From contig NZ_JAQUWN010000001.1 in assembly GCF_028692895.1 (NCBI RefSeq), positions 1 to 64,000 of the forward strand: 64,000 bases of DNA. Direction: 5' to 3'. The DNA comes from Pseudodesulfovibrio sp. (GTDB taxonomy: Bacteria; Desulfobacterota; Desulfovibrionia; Desulfovibrionales; Desulfovibrionaceae). The notes beneath the pieces were generated by a model. That model was not told the DNA's origin. It did not search any database and saw nothing but the letters and a program-made list of their open reading frames with translations. Position numbers and translations under genes: made by a program. Within the stretch, counting starts at the first letter, position 1; every line of letters begins with the position of its first letter. This document shows, piece after piece, positions 28,596 to 37,030 of the stretch.

Positions 28596-29021
28596 TCAGT
28601 ACCGGCCTTCCTTGTTCTGGAGCTTTTCGCCCTGGAAGGGGGTGCATTCGGTGACGATGGTGTCCTTGAAGTGCTTCTTGACCACCTTGGTCAGGCAGTT
28701 GCGGCACTGAAAGGAGACCAGGCCTGCCAGGTTGGCGGCGGTCAGCCGGAACTTGCGCGGATCGTCGGCGGCCCAGTCCTCGGTGGTGTTGCCGCAAACC
28801 GAGCAGGTCACGTCGGTGTCCACCGGGTAGTCGAAGTCCCAGTACTCCTGGAGGGTCTCCCAGTCGCCGAGGGGTTCGGGCTTTTCGGGCGGGGTGCTTT
28901 GCTCCGCGAGGCCCAGGCGGGCGAGGACGTCGTCGCGAACGACCGCCCACGCCTCGGCGGAGAGCAGGGCGCCGATGGGGTTGCCGTCTTTGTCGAAAAG
29001 TTCGTGGATGTGGTCGGCCAT
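28596..29021 (-). CDS. Hypothetical protein with two CxxC zinc-ribbon knuckles
   Basis: This 141-residue protein starts MADHIHELFDKDGNPIGALL. In its second half it has two cysteine pairs, CSVCGN and CRNC, about 40 residues apart, a probable zinc ribbon. The remainder is acidic. No known family was recognised. It lies between parA (convergent) and parB (divergent) on the opposite strand and so interrupts the usual parAB pair. The start at 29021 was chosen because the upstream extension is low-complexity and overlaps parB. A partitioning role is not shown. Confidence 0.65.
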   Translation of the reverse strand: MADHIHELFDKDGNPIGALLSAEAWAVVRDDVLARLGLAEQSTPPEKPEPLGDWETLQEYWDFDYPVDTDVTCSVCGNTTEDWAADDPRKFRLTAANLAGLVSFQCRNCLTKVVKKHFKDTIVTECTPFQGEKLQNKEGRY

Positions 29022-29115
29022 GGGATGCTCCGGTCGGTTACGTGTTTGAGGGGCGTTATAGGCGCAAAAGCACCATGGGGCAAGGTGCAATGCGGGAAGC
29101 AGAAGGAGAGGATAT

Positions 29116-30033
29116 ATGTCATTACCCAGCAAGGGGCTTGGCCGTGGGCTGGACGCGCTGCTCGGCGGCGTCCGCGAGGACGAACGGAAGACCTCGGATT
29201 CCTCCGAGGTCAGGCGGATTTCGCTCTCGGCCATTACGCCCAACCCGCATCAGCCGCGCCGGGAATTCTCCCGGGAAGGGCTGGACGACCTGGCCGCCTC
29301 CATCAAGGTGCGCGGCGTCCTGCAGCCAGTGCTTGTCCGGCCGCTTGGCGACAGTCGCTACGAGCTGGTGGCGGGCGAACGACGTCTGCGCGCTTCCAGG
29401 CTGGCCGGGCTGGACGAGATTCCGGCCCTGGTCCGGGAGATGACGGACCAGGAGAGCCTGGCCATCGCCCTGATCGAGAATTTGCAGCGCGAGGACCTGA
29501 ACGCGGTGGAGGAGGCGCTCGGCTACCAACAGTTGCAGCAGCAGTTCGGCCTGAGCCAGGAGGAGCTGGCCCGCCAGGTGGGCAAGAGCCGGTCCGCCGT
29601 GGCCAACTCGCTTCGCCTGCTCAACCTGCCGGACGAGGTCAGGGCCGACATCCAGCAGGGAACCCTGAGCGCGGGCCACGGCCGGGCGATCATGGCCGTG
29701 ACCGAGGCCGACGCCCAGGGCGCGCTGCACCGCCGTATCGCCGAAAACGGACTGACCGTGCGCCAAGCCGAGGCGCAGGCCTCGTTCTGGAAGGAACATG
29801 GCCGGTTGCCCGGGGCCGAGGAAATCGGCCAGGCCCCGCGTCCCGCCCCAGTCCGGGAAGAGGCCGCTCCCACTGATCCCCGCCTGACCAATCTCCAGGA
29901 GGCGCTCGGCGAGTTGCTGAATGTTAAGGTAAGGATTGCGGGCACCACGGATAAGGGCAAGATTACCGTCAGTTACAAGAACGAAAGTGATTTGCGGATT
30001 CTTGCGGAAAAGCTCGGGGCGGAATTCGTCTGA
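29116..30033 (+). CDS. parB: Chromosome partitioning protein ParB (Spo0J)
   Basis: This 305-residue CTP-dependent DNA clamp loads at parS and slides along the chromosome. It begins with the ParA-stimulating segment KGLGRGLDALLGG, then SAITPNPHQPRREFSREGL and the CTP-binding GERRLRASRLAGL motif. ENLQREDLNAVEEALGYQQL and the HTH segment LSQEELARQVGKSRSAVANS follow. A C-terminal dimerisation domain ends at GAEFV. An AAGGAGAGG site precedes the start. Its targets are visible at 27670, 27705 and 22067. Confidence 0.96.
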   Translation: MSLPSKGLGRGLDALLGGVREDERKTSDSSEVRRISLSAITPNPHQPRREFSREGLDDLAASIKVRGVLQPVLVRPLGDSRYELVAGERRLRASRLAGLDEIPALVREMTDQESLAIALIENLQREDLNAVEEALGYQQLQQQFGLSQEELARQVGKSRSAVANSLRLLNLPDEVRADIQQGTLSAGHGRAIMAVTEADAQGALHRRIAENGLTVRQAEAQASFWKEHGRLPGAEEIGQAPRPAPVREEAAPTDPRLTNLQEALGELLNVKVRIAGTTDKGKITVSYKNESDLRILAEKLGAEFV

Positions 30034-30163
30034 ACCCGCACCGGGGAAGAGTGATCCGCCATCGATCTTCCGCCGATAGGGCGGTGATGATCCGGCCCTG
30101 AGGGTCAGGCGACGATCATCGGACAGCGCGAATCATACATTCTGATTACATATTAAAATTCGC

Positions 30164-31183
30164 ATGGTTGGAACTATGACACTGAAGCAGATTAGAAAGG
30201 CCATCGAGGCCCTTGCCGGGAAGAGGGTCATGATCATTGGCGACCTTATGCTCGACCATTACATGATCGGCGAGGTGGACCGCATCTCGCCTGAGGCCCC
30301 CGTTCCCGTGGTGCGCGTGGTGCGCGAATCCTCGCTCCTGGGCGGGGCGGGAAACGTGGCCCGCAACATCGTGTCCCTGGGCGGCCGGGCCCTGCTCGTG
30401 GCCGCCGTGGGTACGGACGAGGACGGCGAGCGGCTGGACAAGCTCTGCCGCGACGCGGAGATCAAGACCAAGCTCATCCGCGACCCGGCCCGGCCCACCA
30501 CCAAGAAAACCCGGATCATCGCCGCGAACCAGCAGGTGGTGCGCGTGGACCAGGAGCTGGCCGTGCCCCTGCAGGTGGCGGAGCTCGATTCCCTCTTCGC
30601 CTACCTGGAGGGCGTTATCGACAACTATCCAGTGATAATCCTTTCCGACTACGGCAAGGGCTTCATCTGCGAGGATTTCATGTGCCGGTTCATGCGCATG
30701 GTGGAGCGGTGCGAGCGCCGACCGCTCATCCTTGTCGACCCCAAGACCGTGAACTACGACCTCTACCGGGGCGTGGACCTGCTTACGCCCAACACCAAGG
30801 AGGCGGGAGAGGGGGCGGGGCTGCCGGTCAAGAGCCAGGACACCGTGATCCGCGCCGGGCGCGCCCTGTTCGAACGCCTGGGATGCCGCAACCTGCTTAT
30901 CACCATGGGCGGCGACGGCATGGCCCTGTTCGAGGGGCCCGGCACGGTCAGCCACATCCCTACCTTCGCCCAGAAGGTCTTTGACGTCACCGGTGCGGGT
31001 GACACCGTCATCGCAACCGTGGCCCTCGGGCTCTCTGCCGGGCTGGACCTGCTCACCGCCTGCACCCTGGCCAACTATGCGGCCGGGGTGGTCGTGGGGC
31101 AGATCGGTGCGGCCACGGCCTCCATCGAGGACCTGTACCTGGCCATGGAAGAACTCCCGGAGCCCGAAGTCGAGGCGTGGTAG
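30164..31183 (+). CDS. rfaE1: D-glycero-beta-D-manno-heptose-7-phosphate kinase
   Basis: This 339-residue PfkB/ribokinase-family enzyme phosphorylates heptose 7-phosphate on the way to ADP-heptose for lipopolysaccharide inner core. Motifs are IIGDLMLDHYMIGEVDRIS followed by PEAPVPVV, LLGGAGNVARN and the kinase signature FDVTGAGDTVIATVAL near residue 275. The nucleotidyltransferase domain of bifunctional HldE is absent, so this is the kinase-only form. The start could be 30164 or the ATG at 30176; neither has a strong ribosome binding site. A dyad, GATGATC...GATCATC, lies upstream at about 30086-30120. Confidence 0.88.
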   Translation: MVGTMTLKQIRKAIEALAGKRVMIIGDLMLDHYMIGEVDRISPEAPVPVVRVVRESSLLGGAGNVARNIVSLGGRALLVAAVGTDEDGERLDKLCRDAEIKTKLIRDPARPTTKKTRIIAANQQVVRVDQELAVPLQVAELDSLFAYLEGVIDNYPVIILSDYGKGFICEDFMCRFMRMVERCERRPLILVDPKTVNYDLYRGVDLLTPNTKEAGEGAGLPVKSQDTVIRAGRALFERLGCRNLLITMGGDGMALFEGPGTVSHIPTFAQKVFDVTGAGDTVIATVALGLSAGLDLLTACTLANYAAGVVVGQIGAATASIEDLYLAMEELPEPEVEAW

Positions 31184-31289
31184 CCGCAAAGGAATACAAG
31201 ATGAAACCACGCCGGAAATCGGTGTGTTGCCATCGTAAACAGTAATAACCGCAACTCTCCGCAAAAGATGTCGCGGATCGGGGTGCATC

Positions 31290-32594
31290 ATGCCGAAAAA
31301 AAAGGCTTCCTACGATACCACCATCGGGAACCTGGGCCCGGCCAAGATCGGAACGCCGCAGAAGCTCAGCAAATATAGAAATGATTCCGAACCGTTGACC
31401 CTGATGATGACCGGCGAGGAACTCTGCGAGCTCGGGAACGAAACCCTGGCCATGCGGTTCGAAAAGGCGGGCCCTCGGGAAAAGATCTACTTCGATCCCT
31501 CCAAGACCAAGTGCGCCATCGTCACCTGCGGCGGCCTGTGCCCCGGCATCAACGACGTCATCCGCGCCATCGTCAACGAGGCCCACTACAACTACGGCAT
31601 CCGCACCGTCATCGGCATCCGCTTCGGCCTGCGCGGCTTCATCCCGCGCTACGGATACGATGTGGCCGAACTGACCCCGCAGTCCGTGTCGGAAATCCAC
31701 CACTTCGGCGGCACCGTGCTCGGCTCCTCGCGCGGGCCCCAGGACCCCGGCGAGATCGTCGACTCACTGGAGCGCATGAACGTCAACGTCCTCTTCGTCA
31801 TCGGCGGGGACGGGACCATGTGCGCGGCCAAGGCGATCGTCGATGAAATATCCAAGCGCGGAAGGAAGATAGCTGTTATCGGCGTGCCCAAGACCATCGA
31901 TAACGACATCAACTTCATCACCCGCTCCTTCGGTTTCGACACCGCCGTGGAAAAAGCCACCGAGGCAATCCAGAGCGCCCACGTCGAGGCCACGGGCATG
32001 GATATGGGCGTCGGCCTGGTCAAGCTCATGGGCCGCGAGGCCGGGTTCATCGCCGCCCAGGCCACCCTGGCCATGCGAGAAGTCAACTTCCTGCTCGTGC
32101 CGGAGGCGGACCTGAACCTGGACGGCGAGGACGGATTCCTCATGGCCCTGGAACGGCGGCTGCGTCGCCGCGGCCACGCCCTTATCGTCTGCGCCGAGGG
32201 CGCGGGACAAGACCTGCTCCTGCGCGAGGAGCGCAAGGACCCGTCCGGCAACCGGCGGCTGGCCGACATCTGCTCCCTGCTCATGGAGCGGATCAAGACG
32301 CACTTCGAGTCCACGGACATGGAAATGTTCATGAAATTCATCGACCCAAGCTACATGATCCGCTCGGTCCCGGCCAATGCGGGGGATCGCGTCTACTGCG
32401 GCTTCCTTGGCCAGAATGCAGTCCATGCCGCCATGGCCGGAAAAACCGGGATGGTCGTGGCCCAGCTCAAGTCGAGCATGGTCCACCTGCCCCTCGACCT
32501 GGTCACGGCAAAACGCCGCTCCCTGAACGTGGAGTCCGACTACTGGCGCGCGGTCATGGAAGCCACCGGCCAGCAGGATTACTACAAGGACTAG
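31290..32594 (+). CDS. pfkA: 6-phosphofructokinase, long ATP-dependent type
   Basis: This 434-residue phosphofructokinase of glycolysis has an N-terminal extension of about 70 residues before TCGGLCPGINDVIRAIV. Nucleotide-site residues are GGDGTMCAAKAI, where Gly after GGD predicts ATP rather than pyrophosphate. The catalytic segment is GVPKTIDNDINFI, where Lys replaces the Gly of Escherichia coli. The Gly/Lys combination is known in plant-type, trypanosome and spirochete enzymes that use ATP. Further blocks are GLVKLMGREAGFIAA and PSYMIRSVPANAGDRV. It follows rfaE1 by 106 bases and ends at a strong terminator. Confidence 0.9.
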   Translation: MPKKKASYDTTIGNLGPAKIGTPQKLSKYRNDSEPLTLMMTGEELCELGNETLAMRFEKAGPREKIYFDPSKTKCAIVTCGGLCPGINDVIRAIVNEAHYNYGIRTVIGIRFGLRGFIPRYGYDVAELTPQSVSEIHHFGGTVLGSSRGPQDPGEIVDSLERMNVNVLFVIGGDGTMCAAKAIVDEISKRGRKIAVIGVPKTIDNDINFITRSFGFDTAVEKATEAIQSAHVEATGMDMGVGLVKLMGREAGFIAAQATLAMREVNFLLVPEADLNLDGEDGFLMALERRLRRRGHALIVCAEGAGQDLLLREERKDPSGNRRLADICSLLMERIKTHFESTDMEMFMKFIDPSYMIRSVPANAGDRVYCGFLGQNAVHAAMAGKTGMVVAQLKSSMVHLPLDLVTAKRRSLNVESDYWRAVMEATGQQDYYKD

Positions 32595-32664
32595 CCAAGG
32601 CCCGGTGCAGGTCTGCAAGCCGGCTCCATCCCTTAACAAGCCTTAACCAAATGGAAAACAAAGA

Positions 32665-32692
32665 AAAAGGGAGTCCTTTCGGACTCCCTTTT
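32665..32692. terminator. Bidirectional intrinsic terminator
   Basis: Perfect 12-base arms AAAAGGGAGTCC and GGACTCCCTTTT surround a TTTC loop. It separates pfkA from the convergent gene that ends at 32712. Confidence 0.92.
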
Positions 32693-32711
32693 CGCGTCAA
32701 CCGGAAAAAAC

Positions 32712-33116
32712 CTATTCGTTGACGGCGAGACGGCGGCGGACCTGTTCGCTGACCTGACGGCCGGCGCTTTCCTTTTCCGCCTCCATGGCCACGGCCAGCA
32801 GCTCGAAAAGCTCGTCGTAGGAAAATTCCAGGGAAAGGCTGCCGTTGGAGGCGATGCAGCTCTCCTCGCGCTCCTCGATGCGATACGCGCGGCGCTCGCG
32901 AGCATGACCGATGGCGGAAATGATGCCGTAGGAAAGATGGCCGTCCTGATCGCGGTAGAGCTTCTCCATGGTCAGCATGCCGCTGTGGTCGTCAAAATAC
33001 ATCTCCTCGCCGATGAGCTGGCCCGTGACCGGGATGTCCTGCCCGAAATCGTTGGGCAGATTGACTTTGAGGATGGGATCGGTGCCGCTGAGACCACCAA
33101 TAACCTTGTTCGACAT
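32712..33116 (-). CDS. Conserved hypothetical protein
   Basis: This 134-residue protein starts MSNKVIGGLSGTDPILKVNL and has no signal peptide or membrane segment. The first two thirds look beta-rich (QLIGEEMYFDDHSGMLTMEK, then YGIISAIG). The last third is a charged helix, FSYDELFELLAVAMEAEKES. I do not recognise a family. It lies 11 bases downstream of the small HTH gene in the same direction, so the two probably form an operon. Confidence 0.6.
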   Translation of the reverse strand: MSNKVIGGLSGTDPILKVNLPNDFGQDIPVTGQLIGEEMYFDDHSGMLTMEKLYRDQDGHLSYGIISAIGHARERRAYRIEEREESCIASNGSLSLEFSYDELFELLAVAMEAEKESAGRQVSEQVRRRLAVNE

Positions 33117-33127
33117 GCGCTTGCTCC

Positions 33128-33382
33128 TTAGTCCAAGGGAAGTTTGTATTGATCCGAAACCGGTTTCCTCTTCGACGGGGCGACCGGTTCGTTCAGTCCG
33201 TTTTCAATGAAATCCAGCAGGGCCTGCTCCGGAACGCGCCACTGGCTGCCGATCTTCACGGCACGGATGGTCCCGTCCGTAATCAAGCGGTATGCCGTGC
33301 GCTGATGAACCCTCAGCAACTCCGCTACCTCCTTCACCGTCAAAAGGGCGGGAGGCTTGGTCGATTCTTTGTTGTTCACCAT
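33128..33382 (-). CDS. Excisionase-family HTH DNA-binding protein
   Basis: This 84-residue protein has the helix-turn-helix pattern LLTVKEVAELLRVHQRTAYR followed by LITDGTIRAVKIGSQWRVPEQAL. This is the signature of the small excisionase/MerR-like domain (HTH_17). Such proteins act as recombination directionality factors on mobile elements or as plain regulators. No integrase is nearby, so regulation is more likely. A TTGACA-N5-TGTCAA dyad lies upstream at 33411-33427 and could be its operator or part of its promoter. Confidence 0.8.
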   Translation of the reverse strand: MVNNKESTKPPALLTVKEVAELLRVHQRTAYRLITDGTIRAVKIGSQWRVPEQALLDFIENGLNEPVAPSKRKPVSDQYKLPLD

Positions 33383-33920
33383 GTCACATCAGACCTGCGA
33401 TGTTCACTCTTTGACATAAGGTGTCAAAGATTGTCAACAAAGTACAACGTTGTCCCACAAAGTCTAGAGAATTTCTAAAGACAGCCGAACGGGCGGGATT
33501 ACGGGAGGTTGTTGTCCATTAGGGAAGGCTATAGCAGAATCCGTGCAAAAACATAATGGGAAAAAACCACGAATTGAACAATTCAATGACTGAATTCAAT
33601 GAAGAAATTCTAGAAAATGTCATAGGTTTATCATGAGCAGAACTGTGGGCTAAAGTATAAATATTTATGAATTTCAGGATGATATGTAGTCGAGAATAAC
33701 TTGGACAAAATTAGGGCAAAAAACACAAAAGATTGAAGTCTGTTGTGGTAAGCGTTGCCGGAGAGGATGAAGAAACGGAAAGGGGTAGGTGGGGACTGGC
33801 GAGACCCTGGGAATTACAGTCGATTGAAGTTGATTGAAGAGGCGGTGAACTCGGGAGCCGTCGACAGCTTGGGCCCAAAAGGGGCGCGAATGGGGTTGAC
33901 CCTCAGCTTACTTCAAGATT
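33383..33920. other. AT-rich intergenic block with repeats
   Basis: These 538 bases hold no convincing gene and include the most AT-rich stretch of the window (about 33540-33740). A TTGACA-N5-TGTCAA dyad lies at 33411-33427. A palindrome, GAATTG-AA-CAATTC, lies at 33571-33584. A direct repeat, ATTCAATGA spaced by CTGA (33581-33602), overlaps it. The block could be an acquired scar, a promoter region or an origin-like element. Confidence 0.5.
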
Positions 33921-34700
33921 TCAACTGGTTGCTTTGGAGGCCGAGATGATGACGTCCTTGCCGAGGAAAAGGGCATTGGTCAGCAGCGTCTTGGCGATGT
34001 ATCGATTGTAGGCGATGTTCTCCGGCTTGGTCTTGTCGTGGTCCTGCGCCTTCTTTTTGTATTTCAGCAGGTAATAGTTCGTGGTCAGGGCGATGAGGGG
34101 CTTGAGCAGCAGGAACATCTTGTCGCTGGCCTGGTAGTAGGAGGCGTCCACGGACCGCACCTCGTAGCCGGTCTTGCGGAGGAAATAGTCCATCTCGGGG
34201 TAGCCGATCAGGTTGATGTGGCCCTCGCCCATGTGGATGCCGAGGTTGATGGGCGACTTCATGCCCCGGTAGAAGCCGGACATGAGGTAGAGGAAGCGGG
34301 AGCGGATCTGGAGCCGGTTGGGGAAGGTCAGGATAAGGGTCCCGCCCGGCTTGAGGATGCGGTGAAACTCGCGCAGGGTATGCGGCACGGATTCGACGTG
34401 TTCAATGACTTCGCGGCAGATGACCACGTCATAGGTGTCGTCAGGCAGGTCGAGGGGGCGGTTCAGGTCGGCGAAATGCTCCTCGATGTCCTCGAAGCCG
34501 CAGGGGTAATAGTTGGAGATGCTGACCCGGTGACCCTGGTCGCGCAACTGGCGGGAGAGGATGGCGGAACCGGCGCTGGCCTCGAAGATGTGGCAGGGCC
34601 GGTCCGGAATGGAGGCGCAGATGACGGCGTCCTTGAGGACGTCGCGACGGTGTTTCTTTACGGTCTCGCCGCCGATGGTCACGTCGATGTATTTTTTCAT
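33921..34700 (-). CDS. Class I SAM-dependent methyltransferase
   Basis: This 259-residue protein has a SAM-binding N-terminal half. The first motif is an atypical FEASAGSAILSRQLRDQG (residues about 39-56). Next come an acidic block, DTYDVVICREVIEHVESVPH, and KPGGTLILTFPN, typical of Methyltransf_11. GHINLIGYPEMDYFLRKTGY follows, and the C terminus has hydrophobic-aromatic segments (LIALTTNYYLLKYKKK). The substrate is unknown; similar proteins act on lipids or glycans. It is separated from the HTH gene by the AT-rich block and is not obviously in an operon. Confidence 0.8.
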   Translation of the reverse strand: MKKYIDVTIGGETVKKHRRDVLKDAVICASIPDRPCHIFEASAGSAILSRQLRDQGHRVSISNYYPCGFEDIEEHFADLNRPLDLPDDTYDVVICREVIEHVESVPHTLREFHRILKPGGTLILTFPNRLQIRSRFLYLMSGFYRGMKSPINLGIHMGEGHINLIGYPEMDYFLRKTGYEVRSVDASYYQASDKMFLLLKPLIALTTNYYLLKYKKKAQDHDKTKPENIAYNRYIAKTLLTNALFLGKDVIISASKATS

Positions 34701-34806
34701 GGGTGCTCCGGGGGGTCTTACTAGCGGGGTTGCACCGGCTTTGCAACCATTCGTTCTGCCCGGGCCGCGTTGAAGCGGGCCGGGGGCGTGAGGCCGAGGC
34801 AGGGGA

Positions 34807-35280
34807 TCACTCCGTCACCTCGTCCAGGAGGACGAAGAGCGGCTCGGTGAGGTCGTCTTCCAACTGGTCGGTCATCTGGCGCATGATCCGCTTGAAATAG
34901 CGGCGGTCGTTGACGGTCAGCCCCTGGTGCACGGTCCGGCGCAGGTCCTCAATGGCCTCGACGACAAGTCGGTGCGAAGTCCGGCCCTTTTCCGTCAGGG
35001 TGATGGCGTGGTGCCGTCGGTCCTCGGGGTTGGGGGTGCGCAGGATCAGCCCGTCACGCTCCATGCGACGCAGAGTGTTGGACAGGGTGGCCTGCTCGAC
35101 GTCGAGCTGGCCCTTGAGTTCGGTTTGGGTGACGTCGTCCGCCAGCCAGAGGTGCTGAAGGACCGCCAGGTAGCCGGGATTGACGTCGTAAGGGGCCAAC
35201 CGGCTGCGCAGCGCACGGTCGTACAGCCGGTGAAAACGCGAGAGCTGGCAGTAAAAAAGGTCGTTGTTGCTATCTTCCAT
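34807..35280 (-). CDS. MarR-family transcriptional regulator
   Basis: This 157-residue winged-helix regulator has the MarR pattern LAVLQHLWLADDVTQTELKG followed by LDVEQATLSNTLRRMERDGL, and the wing LRTPNPEDRRHHAITLTEKG. Flanking helices form the dimer interface. MarR proteins usually repress efflux or stress genes and release DNA on binding small phenolic or oxidised ligands. Immediately upstream is an ATAGC-AG-GCTAT near-palindrome. A near-identical site lies upstream of the TetR gene at 39986, suggesting autoregulation and a wider local regulon. It is divergent from larE. Confidence 0.9.
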   Translation of the reverse strand: MEDSNNDLFYCQLSRFHRLYDRALRSRLAPYDVNPGYLAVLQHLWLADDVTQTELKGQLDVEQATLSNTLRRMERDGLILRTPNPEDRRHHAITLTEKGRTSHRLVVEAIEDLRRTVHQGLTVNDRRYFKRIMRQMTDQLEDDLTEPLFVLLDEVTE

Positions 35281-35302
35281 GATTCCAGTGGGTAATATGA
35301 CG

Positions 35303-35327
35303 AATAGCCAAATATATAGCAGGCTAT
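35303..35327. promoter_or_regulatory. Candidate MarR operator between marR and larE
   Basis: ATAGCAGGCTAT at 35316-35327 is nearly symmetric (ATAGC-AG-GCTAT), and a further ATAGCC half-site lies at 35304-35309. It sits 23 bases upstream of the marR start, in the shared divergent promoter region. Confidence 0.5.
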
Positions 35328-35441
35328 GTCAAGCCGGTCCGCGTGTCAACCGGGGAGTGCCGGGCCGGGGCGGGTGGCGGGGGGGGGCAGGCGCGGGCGA
35401 AAGGAGTTGAAGCCGGGGCTGGGCTGGGCTAGGTTTCGCGT

Positions 35442-36203
35442 ATGCGGATGGATCTGTTGCAGGCGTCGATTGCGGACAAGGCGGGGCAGGGCGGCTGCGT
35501 TGTGGTGGCCCTTTCCGGCGGGGTGGACAGTTCGCTGGTCGCCCTGGCCGCGTTCCGGGCCGTGGGCGAACGCGCCATCGCCGTGACCGGGGACCACGAG
35601 CTGGTGGCCCGGCGCGAGCTGGACCGCGCGGCGGAGCTGGCGGCCCTTATCGGCATGGCCCACCGGGTGCTGCCCGTCGAGCCGCTGGACGATCCATTGG
35701 TGCGAGGCAACGGCCCGGACCGGTGCTACGGGTGCAAGCGGGCGTTGTTCCGCGCCATCCGGGAGGCCTTGGGCGCGGACTGCCTGGTCCTGGACGGGAC
35801 CAATGCGGACGATGATCCGGCCCGGCCGGGGCTGCGGGCCGTACGCGAGTGGGGCGTGGTCTCGCCCCTCAAGGCGTGCGGGCTGTGCAAGTCGGACGTG
35901 CGGGCCCTGGCCCGGGAGTCCGGGCTGCCCACCTGGGACCGGCCGTCCGAGAGCTGCCTGGCCACGCGGATACCCACGGGGACTCCGCTGGAACCGGGGG
36001 AGCTGGCCCTGGTGGACCGGCTCGAATCCTTCTTCCATGCGCGCGGGGTCGAGTCCCTGCGCGTCCGGCCTGATAATCTGATGGCGACTGTGGAGTACAT
36101 GCCGGAACACAGTGAAATAGTAGATAAATTGCGTGATAATTTCGCGGCGGAAATCGAGGGGATCGGCCTGAGATCATGCCGATTCAGGGAGTGGCGGGAA
36201 TGA
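35442..36203 (+). CDS. larE: Nickel-pincer cofactor sulfur-insertion protein LarE, three-cysteine type
   Basis: This 253-residue PP-loop enzyme adenylates and then adds sulfur to the pyridinium dicarboxylate precursor of the nickel-pincer nucleotide. The PP-loop is VVALSGGVDSSLVALAA (residues about 21-37). Conserved Cys172 in PSESCLATRIPTG corresponds to the sacrificial cysteine of Lactobacillus LarE. Two further cysteines, Cys95 and Cys98 in DRCYGCKRALF, suggest the variant that uses a [4Fe-4S] cluster and works catalytically; this is an inference from known three-cysteine homologues. The stop overlaps the larB start (ATGA). Confidence 0.9.
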   Translation: MRMDLLQASIADKAGQGGCVVVALSGGVDSSLVALAAFRAVGERAIAVTGDHELVARRELDRAAELAALIGMAHRVLPVEPLDDPLVRGNGPDRCYGCKRALFRAIREALGADCLVLDGTNADDDPARPGLRAVREWGVVSPLKACGLCKSDVRALARESGLPTWDRPSESCLATRIPTGTPLEPGELALVDRLESFFHARGVESLRVRPDNLMATVEYMPEHSEIVDKLRDNFAAEIEGIGLRSCRFREWRE

Positions 36204-36949
36204 GCCCGGAACAGATTCTCGAAGCATACGCGGCCGGGCGGATGACCATGGAGGAGGCCAAGCGCCGGTTGCTCGGTCAACTGGTGGTGGACGCCGGCTG
36301 CGCCCAGTTGGACCTGCACCGCGAGGCGCGGGCGGGCGGTCCGGAGGTGGTCTACTGCGCGGGCAAGACTCCGGAGCAGGTGGCGGTTATTTTCGGTCGG
36401 CTGGCGGCCCATGGCGGCCGGGCGTTGGGAACCCGGGCCGAGCCCGCTCATGCGGCGGCGCTCCCGGCCTCGCTGGACGCCGTTTACGACCCGGTCTCGC
36501 GGCTGCTGCGCGTGGGGCCCGACCCGGAGCCGCGCGGCCGCATACTGATCCTCTCGGCCGGGACTTCGGACATGCCGGTGGCCGAGGAGGCCGCGGGCAC
36601 GGCCCGTTTCCTGGGCAGCGGAGTGGCCTGCCGCCACGACTGCGGGGTGGCGGGCATTCACCGGCTTTTCACGGCCATGGAGGACGTGGCGGGCGCCACG
36701 GCCCTGGTGGTTGTGGCGGGCATGGAGGGCGCGCTGCCGTCCGTGGTGGGCGGGCTGACCGACCTGCCGGTGGTGGCCGTGCCCACCAGCGTTGGCTACG
36801 GCGCGAGCTTCCAGGGCCTGGCCGCACTGCTGGCCATGATGAATTCCTGCGCGCCGGGCGTGGGCGTGGTCAACATCGACAACGGATTCGGCGCGGGCTT
36901 CCTGGCCCACAAGATCAACATGCGCGCGGTCCGGGGCCCGGTCGCCTGA
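36200..36949 (+). CDS. larB: Nickel-pincer cofactor biosynthesis carboxylase/hydrolase LarB
   Basis: This 249-residue protein of the PurE-like LarB family carboxylates nicotinic acid adenine dinucleotide and hydrolyses the phosphoanhydride, the first step to the nickel-pincer nucleotide. The N-terminal helical part (EQILEAYAAGRMTMEEAKRR) is followed by the core with VVYCAGKTPEQV, LILSAGTSDMPVAEEAAGTA and VPTSVGYGASFQGLAALLAM. The conserved catalytic cysteine lies in MNSCAPGVGVVNIDNGFGAG. The start at 36200 is chosen for the 4-base overlap with larE; an in-frame ATG at 36176 is possible. Confidence 0.92.
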   Translation: MSPEQILEAYAAGRMTMEEAKRRLLGQLVVDAGCAQLDLHREARAGGPEVVYCAGKTPEQVAVIFGRLAAHGGRALGTRAEPAHAAALPASLDAVYDPVSRLLRVGPDPEPRGRILILSAGTSDMPVAEEAAGTARFLGSGVACRHDCGVAGIHRLFTAMEDVAGATALVVVAGMEGALPSVVGGLTDLPVVAVPTSVGYGASFQGLAALLAMMNSCAPGVGVVNIDNGFGAGFLAHKINMRAVRGPVA

Positions 36950-37030
36950 CCGATGGGCCGAACGGTGCACGAGGTTGCCGAAAGGCGGCCGGGCGTGTAC
37001 CGGTGAGATGAATTGCAAACCGGAGCGAAG

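Noticed and set aside
33755-33949. Possible 64-residue plus-strand protein in the AT-rich block
   Set aside because: It would start at a TTG, has no recognisable domain, and overlaps the 3' end of the methyltransferase gene on the other strand.
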